Part shown: piece by piece, positions 38,301 through 50,300 of the stretch | Position numbering within the stretch: the stretch's first letter is position 1 | Layout: each line of letters starts with the position of its first letter | DNA from: Cyanoderma ruficeps | Taxonomy: Eukaryota > Chordata > Aves > Passeriformes > Timaliidae | Length of the DNA: 64,000 nt | Assembly (NCBI GenBank): GCA_008694505.1 | Contig: VZDJ01000056.1 | Coordinates: 1,740,461-1,804,460 of the forward strand | Reading direction: 5' to 3' | Made by a program: the position numbers and the translations under genes | The notes under the pieces: model-generated | The model's input: the letters and a program-made list of their open reading frames with translations, nothing else | Told to the model about the DNA's origin: nothing | The model's database searches: none

Positions 38301-41300
38301 CAGATAACACACAAGATAATAGGGTGGGGAGAAGAGACCCTTAAGGAAGATTTAGTGATAGCTGCTTGATACTTATCTATGCACAGTGCAAATGGGAGTC
38401 CCTATTCCTCTGAGGCATCAGAGGATTGTTACTATATGCTGAAGGAATGGAAGGAAAAGGAAGAGAAGGAAGGAGAACTGCATTCAGTCCTGTAAGAGGT
38501 GCAATGTTAAAAGCTCTCATGTCTCATGACAATCCAGGTACTGACTGGCACAGACTAGCAGCCAGAAGTTGGTAAAAAATCCAATATGGAACTGACATGT
38601 GCTAGACTTGGAGCATAATCATCTCTCTCCACCCACTCGTTTTCCCTTTTGGAGAACAGGAATATTTCTGTCCTCCTCCCCTTCTCTTCACAGCACTGCA
38701 GGTTGAGACTTAGTGCTTTTAAAATGTTTTGTGGCGAAAGCAGACAGCCAGAGCTGTGCCCGCCTTCACTTTCCTAAACACCATTGCTCCCGTGCCATCA
38801 AATCTCTTAGGACTGACTTACACAGTCAACGTTATCTGACATATTCAGGATGATATAGTTCTTTCCCGCAAGGTTGCTCCAGTCTTTGCAGATCACCTGG
38901 AGAGACAAGACAAAGACAGCTGGGTTCAGATGTGAATGTAACTGCTGCTGAAAGCACAGGGTACACAAGCAACAGGAACAAGGCACTGTGCCATACTCCC
39001 AAAACACTTCTCAAAGGATGTGACTGTCCTTTAACTCTCTGTTCTAAGGAGGAATCGCCATTCCAGTGTTAACATAGAACAGGGACAAAGTTACTCTGCC
39101 AGCTTGCCACAGCTCAGCTTGACCTTCCACCTCTATCTAGACTCAAGGAGAACATACGTTCTCAGTGGAAAACTCTCTAGCCTGCAGCCTTATCAGCACT
39201 TAACACAAAACCTAACCAGGAGCCTCTGTGGTCCTTAAACAAACTGGGGAGACAGGGCAGCACTTTGCAGGCAGGATAGGATGCACACAGGGACTAAGTC
39301 ACCTGCTCAGGCTCCTGACTAACATGGGGCAGAAAGCAAAATTAAAAGCTTTGCTTGGTACTTTCTCACCAGTCATCTCCTGCTACATATCTTCTCTTAA
39401 CCAGCTGCCAGTTTGATGGATTCAGGAACTGCAGTTCACCCCACCTCTTCCACAGGCTCTCCTAGACCCAACATCCTCACACATAACTGTACTCTGCTCC
39501 ACCTGCTCCGCATCTGGTCCCTGCAGGCAGCAGCAGCAAAAACAGCACTTTCTTTTCGTTCCCTTTCCAGAAATCCTTGGGGCCATGTTTGTCCTGACAC
39601 TTCCAATAATGCAGTGTGAGGAAACAAGGAGCTTGCTCTGCTGTGCACGCCCCAGAGGAAAGGTGTTCAGCTTCTGTTTATCAGAAGCAGGATTTTGTGC
39701 AACTGGGAAGATGTGAGGGGCCAGGGCTTTCGCCAAGGATGATGGATACCCTTAAGAACTGCTGTGAATAACTCTCCCTGAAAATCCAGCTTTGAATGGG
39801 TAAACAGAAAAAACTACTTCCAGCAGTCAGACTTAGGTTAAACACTCCCCAGGAGCGAAGTATCCAAATATTCCCACTGAAACCTCCCACCCCAGCCCCT
39901 GCTCCCAGTGCAACCTGTGCTGAGTCCCAGGGCAGCTCGGTTGGCAGCATGGCCATGCGGGCATCCCCAGCCTGTGGTGACAAGCTCCTCTCTGCTGGCA
40001 CAGTCTCAGTGGCTGACTTGGTGTCATTCCAAACAGGATCCAGCGCAGGCTCATCAGCTCTGTCCCACAGAGACACAGAAGAGGGATGCTGCTCACTACC
40101 AGGAAGAGTCTGGGTGCCCGGGGAGCTGCTTGCAGGAGAGGGTGTTCTCACAGGTGTTTCCACTGTCTGCTCCATTTCAGTCAGCATTGTGGGCTCCAGC
40201 ATCTCCCACCCCACCGTGGGCTCTGAGACCTCCTCCCTGGCTGAATGCTCTTCCCCACCAGCCTCCACTGTGGTCTCTGCAAGCTCTGCTCCTGTTGTAG
40301 CCACAGTCAGCTCCGAATCTGCTCCCCCAACAGCCCAAGTGACTCCAGTTGTCACCTCAAAGAGTTCTTCCGAATCACTGGGAGATCTTGCAGCAACAGT
40401 AGTAGAAAAAGTAGAGGGCACAGGTAGAAGACCTGGTCCCATGCTGCTCCCAAGATCTAAGCCTGGAGAAACAGAGTCCTCTTCCTGCCCTCCTATGGCT
40501 GCCTCAGTCACAACACCTGGCCTGGCAGAGGCTGTGGAAAACAAAAGGGAGAAGGAGTCCTCTTGGTCCACTGGTTCAGAAGATGTAACCTCTGGTCCAG
40601 AGGTATGAAGGCTCTCCATTCCTCCTCTTGAGTGGTCTATAGGGAGCAGCCCCTCCTCTTCCTCTAGTGTGGAGAAAGGTGTGTGTAAGTCAGGCTCCAC
40701 AAATTCTGCTGGTGGCTGGACAGTGGCCATTTCCCAGGGGTCTACTTGTGTCCCATTTCGTTTCAGCAATGCCTTCTGAGATGAAGCAGGAAAGGTATAA
40801 TCTAAAAAGAGATCCAAAAGACTTCATGTTACAGCTGAACTAAGAACTGTCAGAGGCAAAGGATATCCCATTATATGTGTCCAGCCACAGGTGGGAGTCA
40901 AATGGCAAAGGCCCCTCCAAGAGCAGGTAGCCTGCAACAATAAAGAACCATCCCATCCAATATATGCACTTCTCCATCTACCCATCCCATCCCAATGAAC
41001 CCACATTCCCAAGGGATAATTTCCATGTTTGTTCTCTCCACATCTGTCTGTCCATAGGCACTTTCACAGACAATAATAAATTAGTCAACAGTTTTGACAC
41101 CTGACATTTTTAAGTTGAGGCTATGAGTGTTAGGAATCAGCTGGAACCCAGAGATTCATTTCGGATGGGATTGAGAAAGATACGGGGTGGTAACAGCAGT
41201 GAGCCACAAGCCAAATAGGAAATACTACAGAAGAGAAACTAAAGCACAGCAAACCAAATCCTCCTCCCTGACACACCCAAGTAATACCACCAAACCCTGA

Positions 41301-44300
41301 ATCAACCTGGGCATATTTGAAATGCAGAATTTTAGTTTGTACAGCACTTCAGAGCAGGAAAGTCATCCCACAAATATCTGCATTAGTTTTGCTTTGCTAC
41401 AGCAGCTGAATCTAACTCCCCTCCCTCCAACTACAGTCCCTGTTGTTCTTTGGCTCTGACCACGTATGGAAGTGTTGTTGCTAGACAAACATAGACACTG
41501 AAGGAGATGCAGATCACAAATGGAAGGTCAGAGCAGGCTGGGGTTTCTTCTGGAAGCTAACAAGCAGCTGGAGACCAGGAAAAGGAAAGTATCTGTAAGA
41601 TCAGATATGTTTAGCTCAGGGTGGCAGGCACAAATCCAGCAAGAATAAATCAACTTTCATCTTTCCTGAGAAACTGCTCATACCCACAGAGTTCTGTTTC
41701 AGGAGTCTGCATCCCAATTAACTCCCTTTCTCCCCAAGCCAAGCACAGCACATTCTCACTGAGAAGGGAAGGAAGACGATCCCTTCACAGCCAGAAATGA
41801 GCCCCCTGCTCTGTCTATGGTTATTAAGTAAATGACTGTCTGAAATACCCAAGGCTCCCGTCTCCTCTCCTGCCTGCCAAAGCAGATGCTCCACTGAGCA
41901 CAGTGGGCAGCAGCTGTCTGGATGCCTTACAGAGATCTACACAAAAAACCTCCACGCATCCCTGACTCCAATCCATCGCTCACTGCTGCCAGAATGAGTG
42001 CAAGCTCCCAGGCAGAGAGGGCTGTATCAGCAAACACACCCATTGCCCTGGGTATTCCCTGGCAATCAGGACTGCCCAAGCTACTCCTGCCCAACCCTCC
42101 TGAGCAGAAAACACACTGTTCCATCCACCCCAGGCAGGAGGTGTAAAGATCCTCCTGTTCAGCTGGCGAGTGCATTCCCTAAACCACAGCTCATTCCCTT
42201 TACGGTGTCAGCAGCTCCTCCCAGATGTTGCCCAAAGGTGAATGTTGCCCAGCTGCTGACCTTCAGAGCCATGGTGTGGAGACTGGCTCCCAGTTCTGTC
42301 TGCAAAGAGGCCACTGGGATTCACTGCCCAGGGCAGGCAGAGGTCATGTTGCTTTGCCGCTGTGTCTCACTACAGAGCATCCCCCAACTGACACCCCACC
42401 CAAAGACCCTGAGGACTAAACGATTTTTGCTTCCCAACAGCCAGCTGTTCCTGCTTCCTCATAGGCCAACGAGGCTGGCAAGAGCAATCAGCAGCAGCAC
42501 AGACCAAGAAAAATCCATTTCTCCCTCCACTGCCTGGCACTGGTCTTCCCAAAAGCCTGTACCACCAGGTAACACCCCAGGGTCTGCAGACATGGTCACT
42601 GCCTTGCTGAATGGATGGCAGGAACAGCCACAGGCCATGGAATTCAGGAGGTTTGGGTTGGACTGTCTTCACACAGATAGTAAAGCTTAGTGCATCTCCC
42701 AGGGCTCTGCTACTCCTCCAGCTGCAGGGATAACTCAGGGTTTACACCAAGAACCCCCTCTGGCCTGACATCCTGTGGGTGAAAAGTGAGGGTTTCACCC
42801 TTTAAAACAAAGCCCTGTCAGATGAGATGTTATTTTCAAGGATCAGTAATCCAATCTGCTACCTCCTCTGCTTAAAGACTTTCTAAGATATTCTCAACTC
42901 CTTTGCACTCTTCCATACTCTTCTTTCCACCTGGAGCAGAGCATGAACTGGCAGGCAGATGGGCACAGCAAAAATACAAACCACGAAAAAGCAGCATGAG
43001 GTTTGTCCCATGGGACCAGAAATCCTCTCAGCCTGTCAGCTCTCCTTTCAAGTCACACACTCAACCTTTCCTTAAAGTGCTCTGTCACAGATTAGTTGGC
43101 TCCCGTGGGGGAAAGCCCTGCATGATGCAGCTGTGCTGCCTTTCCACCAGCAAGATCTTCAGATCGCGGAGCAACTGACGCCTCTGCCATCTCTTCTGGG
43201 CAAAGAAAGTTTAGGACCCATCCTACTCTCTCCCAGCAGACTTCTATCTTACAAGGCAAACAAGCACTGAAACCTGAGCTGCTTCTCCAGGCCAACAAAT
43301 CAACAGGGTAGAAGCAGACACAGGAATCCTCACACTTGCTACTAACTGGGTTAACATTCCCACTTGTCATCAGCTTCCCCACTACCCTGCATGTTTATCT
43401 GGTAACATCCTTCTGTCTGGTTCATAAGACCTCACTGATTAGAAACTCAACTCCTCTCAAATCATGAGAGGGCTATTACTCAGATCCAAACAGGGAACAA
43501 TGAAACTTAAGGCATAAGGGTGCTGGATTGTGCTCCTTAAAACAAGGATCTCTCCATATAACCATTACCAAAGGTGTTCAATCCCTTGCCAGGTTCAGGA
43601 AGGATCATAGAATCATCAAGGTTGGAAGAGACCTTCAAGATCTAGTCCAACCATCAACCCAGCAGCACTACAATAACCCCTAAACCATATCCCCAAGTGC
43701 CATACCCAGATGCCCACTATGATGAGTCAATCCTTCCTTCCAGATTCTTCAGTTAGACAGCTCCCATCTGGAATCAGCTCCTCCTGTCTCACTAACAAAG
43801 GCCTCTGCCAACTTCTCAAGATCAGGTGTCTTTAAGGCACTCGTATTTTCTTTGAGTTTACATCTCTCTTCTATGATTTGAAGGAATTTTTGCACCCTGT
43901 CCATCTTCCTGGTGTGATCTCAGCCCCTAAGTTGGTCCCAGCATATTCTTCCCCAAGCCTCATCCAGACAAGCTGTCCTGTCACTCTGTGCAATGCAGAG
44001 CTAACAGCTTGACCATTTGAAGAGTCTTCTCAGCATTTCCCTTGATTCCTCTTCCCTCCAAGCCTAAGGGAATTCAAAGGCATCTCCTATTTTTAGCATC
44101 TCTTTCAGCATTCAGATAGCAGTTCCTCTTCAGCAAGTGGTTTACAAACCCCTTGGCCCACCAGGTTGTCCTCTACCTTCAGCAGACCTGATACACCCAG
44201 TTCCCATGCTCCAGGCATATGGAATATGGCACCCACAGACCTTCCCACCCTCCCATGCCAGTGCCATCCCCTTCCCTTCTCACCACTTTTGTGGGGAGAA

Positions 44301-47300
44301 ACAGAAACCAGAGAACAGAGAGGCAAAGAGACAGTCTGTGCTCCTGCTGCAGAAATGGAACAGTCTTCTGCTAAAAGAGACAGGTATTATGGAACTGACT
44401 GCAATGCAAGATTTGCCTGGCTTGTTTATCAGCTCATCTAATTTCAGGGAGGAAGCAGAGCTCTGCCAAGCCCAAGGATGCCCAAGGAGGGAGGAGGCAG
44501 TAACTGCACACATCATCAGCTCCCTCCCTGCCAGGGTCTGCTGTCTCCCACCAGGATCAGCAGTAGGCTGGAGCACAAGAAGAGCTTGTGGCCACACACA
44601 GACATGTCATGTGCCCCTTCCCCTCCACAAACAAGAGCAGCCAAGCCACAATGGAGCCAGCCTGATCACAGCAGGGGACACCTCAGGAGAACCAACCACT
44701 GGAATGATGAAACTGTCCCAGCACCTCTGGCAAACAGTCTAGCAGGGATGGACCAGAGGAGTGTAGCAGGCAGACACAGCTCTACATCATGTACCCTCCC
44801 AGAGCTTCTCAGCCACAACATCCCCTAGGGAGTCTGGTTGACTGATATGAAATTACACACCTCTATCTCACCTCTTTGCCACCACATCCTTAGCTTCATC
44901 CCTTAATGCTTTTCATCACTGGTGATAGTACACATATTGCAGCATCCAGCTGCCTCCCACAATCCCCCAGCTTTTCCCTTCCAAGCTCTCTTACAAAAAC
45001 CCTCAGGCAGTATTTTTTAAAGAAATCATCTTTCACAGCCTTTCCAAGTCTTGCCCTTTGGATCTCCAAGCAGATCCAGGTCTGGGTCACAGACATTTTC
45101 TTTGCCTGGGGAGATAATTTTCCCTGGGGGAGGTGAACATGAGCTTCAAACCTCTGCAAAAGCCTCCATTCAGGCAATGTCCTGCTTCCTCCAAAATCAA
45201 TACCAAATCTTCCCTGACACCAGATGGGCCAAGACATGGCACTGTGCCAAAGCATTATTCCCCAGCCAGACATTTGATTCATTACGTTTCTGCTTCTCTG
45301 TCATTCAGAAGAACTGGTCTCAGTTACTGTCCTACAAGGCTCCCTACCCTGTATTTGCTATTAACTGTCTAAAGCAACTGTGACAACTTGGGAAGAGGGT
45401 GATTCTCATTGTTTTTAAAACACATAACATGACCATAAGGTGTTTATTGGATTAAACTGGAAGATCATGTTAACCAGTGATTGAATTACTGATAACTAGA
45501 AGGTACTGTAACAAAGATAAGACCATTCCTGGGCTCCAATCACACACACAGCATCATTCACACTAAAACATCTGCCAACTTTGGGAATCACAAGGTGCAC
45601 TCTACTGAAAATGCAGCCAGGTCTGAAACTCTATCTGCCCTCTTTTTTGCAGTACAGAACGCTAAGGCTCACTGCAAAAAAAGTAATACTCCAGCTGATT
45701 GAAACCACAGGGGGATTTTAAGGAGGCAAAAAACCATTACTGGTGCTGGAATTGAGCCAGTTGGGGCTAATATACTAATCTTCCAGAAGAGCTAGGAGAG
45801 GTTATTATCTGCAACTCCAAGACAAGTCCACACGAACAAAAGAGATCACAGTCAAAAGAGAGACCCAAAGTAGCAAAGTGATTAGGCCTCATTGTGGTTG
45901 AATTTGCTTGAGGTACAGACCAGGCACCAAGGACTACAGCTGTTCCTAAAAAGCCTCACACCTTATTCCAGCTCAGCACATAGACTGGAATAAAGCAAAA
46001 TAAGCCATCCTCACCCAACACAGTCTGTCAGGGATAGCTGCATCAGAGTAACACCCTGCCCAGAGAAACCCTCTGTCACGGGTCAGCCTTTGGCTTGTCC
46101 CAAGACAGATCACCCATGTCCCTGTACACTAAATCAGGGCATGAACAAGAGGCATCCCGGGAGCTGAGCTAGGGCAGGTGGCTGCTCAGCACTAAGCTGC
46201 TTATGGAGACAGTCTTTACCAGGTGCTCCATTTCATTAATGCTCGGCTTGAAGATGGTATTAAGAACTGCAGATCTGCTGTCAGTCTGGATGAAGAGGAA
46301 GTAGATTTCAGTAAGGCTGAGAGATACCAGGATCTCTCTGGCCAGAAGCAAGTAATTCATCATGGAAGGAAGTGAATCTCACTGTCAGAGAAGATGGAAG
46401 GTATTTTATTCCATTAGCTGGTCAGAAAACTTACTTTTTTTTGAATATAGTCTTTCTAACTTGTCTGTCCCACTATCCCTCATCCTAACTCTCCGGGGAA
46501 TCCCTTCTACTAATTACTATGAATAATTAAAAGATTACAATTTCCTCCCCCATCCCACAAAGCACCACATGCTGTCCTAGGAAATCACCAATCTATAAGA
46601 CTAGATTTGATAGCTCCCAGTACAGTCATCCCTTGGTCTTCAAGCACTCTGGAGCTAAAAGAGCAGTCTGTGGCTGTAATGAAGCGTGCTTCATGCCAGC
46701 CCACTGTAACACTGGAAAATGGGATGATGCACTCGTATCCTTGAGTACTCAGCTGATGAGCATGGGAGGAGAGGGACTAAGTGCCCTCATGCACTAGACA
46801 TTCACAAGTCTTGTGTCCATTTTCAGGAGCCCACATTTCCCAGCAATTACTGATTACGCTGCCTCAGACTTGAGCCTTCACCGGAAGAGAGGAACATGTG
46901 GGGCAGTGCATCCTGACCAAGCCAAAGGAGAACACTGAGAGCTGCAAACAGGGAGCACTCCAGGGTGGATACACCACCACAATAACTCTTTCACCAAAAA
47001 CAAGGGATTCAAAGAGACCTGCAATCCTACTGACTCCCATCTTCTAGCCCACCCATCTAAAGCTGGATGAGATGTTTCATCTGTTGTCAAGGACATCTGT
47101 GCAACAGCGGGGAACACAGGAGACTGGAAGCCTCCAGGCAAAACAGGACAGAGAAATGGGAAGAAAGGAAAGGAGGATAGGAAGGGCCAGATGCAAGACC
47201 CTGCAGAGCTGATCTGTGCCTCAGGCCAATTTGCTACCCAAAGGTGAAGCAAAGCAGCCAAAGCCAAACCACAACCAGTTGCTTCTGGGTTCCCTGGAAG

Positions 47301-50300
47301 CCTCAAGGGATGCAGAAGTAACAGGTTCACAGCTCCACTGATTTGCCTTTTGGCTGCAGTACAAATCACACACTGCTTCTTTCCATAAGGATATAGCATA
47401 AATTCCCACCAGACCTAATCCATCTCCTGCACATGTGGCTCCACTGGGTAGCAGCTGTGCATGGGGTGACACACATGCAAGTGCACACTTCAGTGCACCC
47501 TCAGACAGAATGAGAAAAATGCCGGGGCCCTAACAAAGGTTAGTGCTCACTGATGTCAATATAGAATCACCGTTTTGTGGTCCAAATCAACAAAAGCACA
47601 TTATTCAGGAGAACCAGAGCCCCAGGCTGAGCTGTGCTCTGCCACTGGGAGCTTGTTCTCACTTTCTAATGGACTAACAGGTGGCCCTAGAAATGTTTTC
47701 TAGAAATATTTTTAAAGGATGTTTTCTNAAAAAAAAAAAAAAAAAAAAAGAAAAAAAAGCAGCAGCTGCAGATTGTTATTGCTTTTTAGCTCTTGCAGCC
47801 TTGAAGTCACACAAAGGCAGGGCAGTCTCCCCACACAAGAGTTCAGATGGACATAAAAAACGGAGAGATGGAGATAACTAATACAGCTTTTGAATACCAG
47901 GAGATCTGGCCCATCTGCAAGATCCCTACCAGTTCAGGCCCAGTATCTTTATACAAAGACAAAAAGAAGCCAGCACAGGTCTCCTTTCATAGCAGGTAAT
48001 TTTCTCTCTCGAGGAGTACAACAATCCTGTTCTGTGCCTTGATTGATGCAGTGTTTCCAGTGTGTGCCTGGGACAGAGCTACCAACTATGCTGGGCTACA
48101 CTTCACTGAATGAAATCTCACGTAAGGAAAACTTACACCATAAACTTTTTTTTTTCTTTAAACAGCAGCTGTTTAAAACTGTTTAATGGGTTTATACATT
48201 GAAAATAACCTAACAGATGTCATCACACTGTTCCACAATGTATCACATGGCATCTGTCACACATGCAGCATGTAAGTTCCATTGCTTGGGTGCATCTCTC
48301 ATACAGAGACTGTGCATGACAGAAGACTGCCCAATTTAGGGATGCTATTACAATATCCTTTATTGTAAAATGACACACGGCAGGTTTCTAATTAAATTTT
48401 AAGTAGAAATGTGCTCCCAGCTCTTGAATAATTCAAACTGTTCTATTAACCAAGGTTCTGAAATGCCATTGAGACATGAGCTCTGGACACAGCAACTGCC
48501 AGGGGAAGAAACGGCACTTGGAAGCAGAGCAGCGGTTAGCTGGACAGCGGATAGGGCAGGGCACGCATAAAGGACAGCTGAAAGAGCACATCTGCTCCTG
48601 GAGGAAAGAACTGCAGGCGAGAACGGAAGGGGAGAGCAGCGTGTTCTGCATGCAAATGGGGCGAGGCACGTGCAAGAGGCAAGGCTGGGTTCAGTACCCA
48701 GTCATCTCGCTCTCAATGCACAAGCACATGCTGTTCTCCAAGTCACGTCCAGATCTGTGAGGACATGCAGGTGCCTGCTGGCACACCAAGAAAAGCGTCG
48801 CTGAGCACCGCCAGCGCGTGAGAGCGGCTGAGCCAGAGCGTGTCCCGGGGATGCGCCGGCAGGAGCGGCACCATCCGCCCCCGGCAGCGCCGCACGGCAC
48901 CATCCGCCCCACGGCACAGCTGCCCCACGGCATCATCCGCCCCACGGCACCCCCGGGCACCATCCCCCCCACGGCACCTCCGCCCCACGGCACCGCCACC
49001 CCACGGCACCCCCGGGCACCATCCACCCCACGGCACCGCCACCCCACGGCACCGCTCCCCCCCGGCACCGTCCGCCCTCCGGCACCGCCGCCCCACGGCA
49101 CCGTCCGCCCCACCACCAGGCCTGCAAGCGCCCCAGGGCAGCAAGAGCACAGCCAGACGGGTTTAGCAGCACTGCCAGTGAGCAAAGGGCGTTGGAGACC
49201 TAAGCTAGGATGGCCCTTGCCCAACATAGTGTGCACCGTGCCCTAGTGGGTGACCCAAGCCACAGCCCTGCGGCAGCTCTCAGCCCTGTGTGAACACAGG
49301 TGTTTTTTAAGGCCATAGCAATAGGAGTGGAGATGAAACAAGACTTTCTAACTGCAGACCTCGGTCAGATCTGCTGAGAGCGATACTGCATAAGGGAGGA
49401 GGGATAAGGCTGAACCCTGGCCCTTGGGTAACACTTAATACATGCCCCACATGACACTTAAGAGCAGGAGCATGTGAAATAATCTCCTAAGCTACTGGAA
49501 ACCCTGCAAGGCACCTCCTCCTTCCTCCCATCCCTCTCCCTGAGAGCATCTCAAAGCCAGTGAGGGGCTTGGGAAGAGACTACTGATGGGACTCCGTGGT
49601 GTCAGAAAAACACTTCACAGAGGAAAGCGAACTCAAGTGCCAATGAAACCCATTTTGGTCATGACCTCTCAGGAAGTATCAGGATGGGGTAGGCAACGGG
49701 ACAGCTACCCAAGGGACAAAAATTGTTGTTTTCTCTTGGACCAAATCCCCAAGGAAGTCACAGAGTGAGGAATCCAGAATCTGATCCAGGGAACTCAGCT
49801 CTGACTGAAATGCTAAGATGGCCTTGATCTCAGTTGGGCTGTTGAGACCTTAAAGTTGTGCTTATTAGACAGCAAAACAAAAAAGCAAGAGAGAAGAGAG
49901 CATAAAGGGGAGAAGGTGAAAGGAGGGAGTGAGGCAATGGGAAACTAGATGGAGGCAATGCTTTTCCCAGCTCACAGCAGCTCAGGAATAAAAACTCAGC
50001 TGTAACTTGGTTTCTAAAGCCTGTGCTTGCTCAGGGTTCACTGGGGACACATCAGGCACTGAGGTGAGAAAATAGAGCTGACATTTAATCTCAGGCCCTC
50101 TTAGCAAGAGTTGTCAAAGTAGGAAGATAGATCCCTGCATCCTTCCACTTCCCCAGAGTCCCTACAAAGTGGGAGGAAGAATGGGGTAAAAATAACTTAC
50201 CTGTTGCTGGTCCCAAGTCCAGGCTGGAGTCATTGAGCTCTCCCCCATCTTCCCAGAAGTACTGTGGGGGCTGCAAGATCTTGGACTCCTCATTCTCCTC

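Larger units (their letters stand above)
40802..50200 (-). other. PODXL2: PODXL2 intron 2 (9.4 kb), with CR1 stub, poly(A) tract and minisatellite
   Basis: Contents listed separately: a CR1 piece near 43604-43715, an A-run with one unresolved base at 47728, and a GC-rich 15-bp array at about 48870-49120. Otherwise I recognise nothing. Plus-strand open frames at 41998-42690 and 44137-44742 have no recognisable domains. Confidence 0.6.

Noticed and set aside
39796..40608. 270-codon open frame on the plus strand
   Set aside because: It is exactly antisense to the Ser/Thr/Glu-rich PODXL2 exon 3. Complementary codons of that composition rarely form stops, and the peptide shows no domain.
42640..42680. 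CR1-like GGTTTGGGTTGGACTGTCTT motif
   Set aside because: Only about 25 bases resemble the CR1 3' end and no further CR1 sequence follows, so it is not enough for a call.
41998..42690. 230-codon plus-strand frame in PODXL2 intron 2
   Set aside because: No recognisable domain and no splice or promoter context. I see no homolog, so chance is the simplest explanation; a database search with hits in other birds would change this.
48691..49246. Pro/Thr- and Gly/Arg-rich frames of up to 181 codons, collagen- or mucin-like at first sight
   Set aside because: They are frames of the 15-bp minisatellite, open in many phases on both strands, and do not extend into unique sequence.
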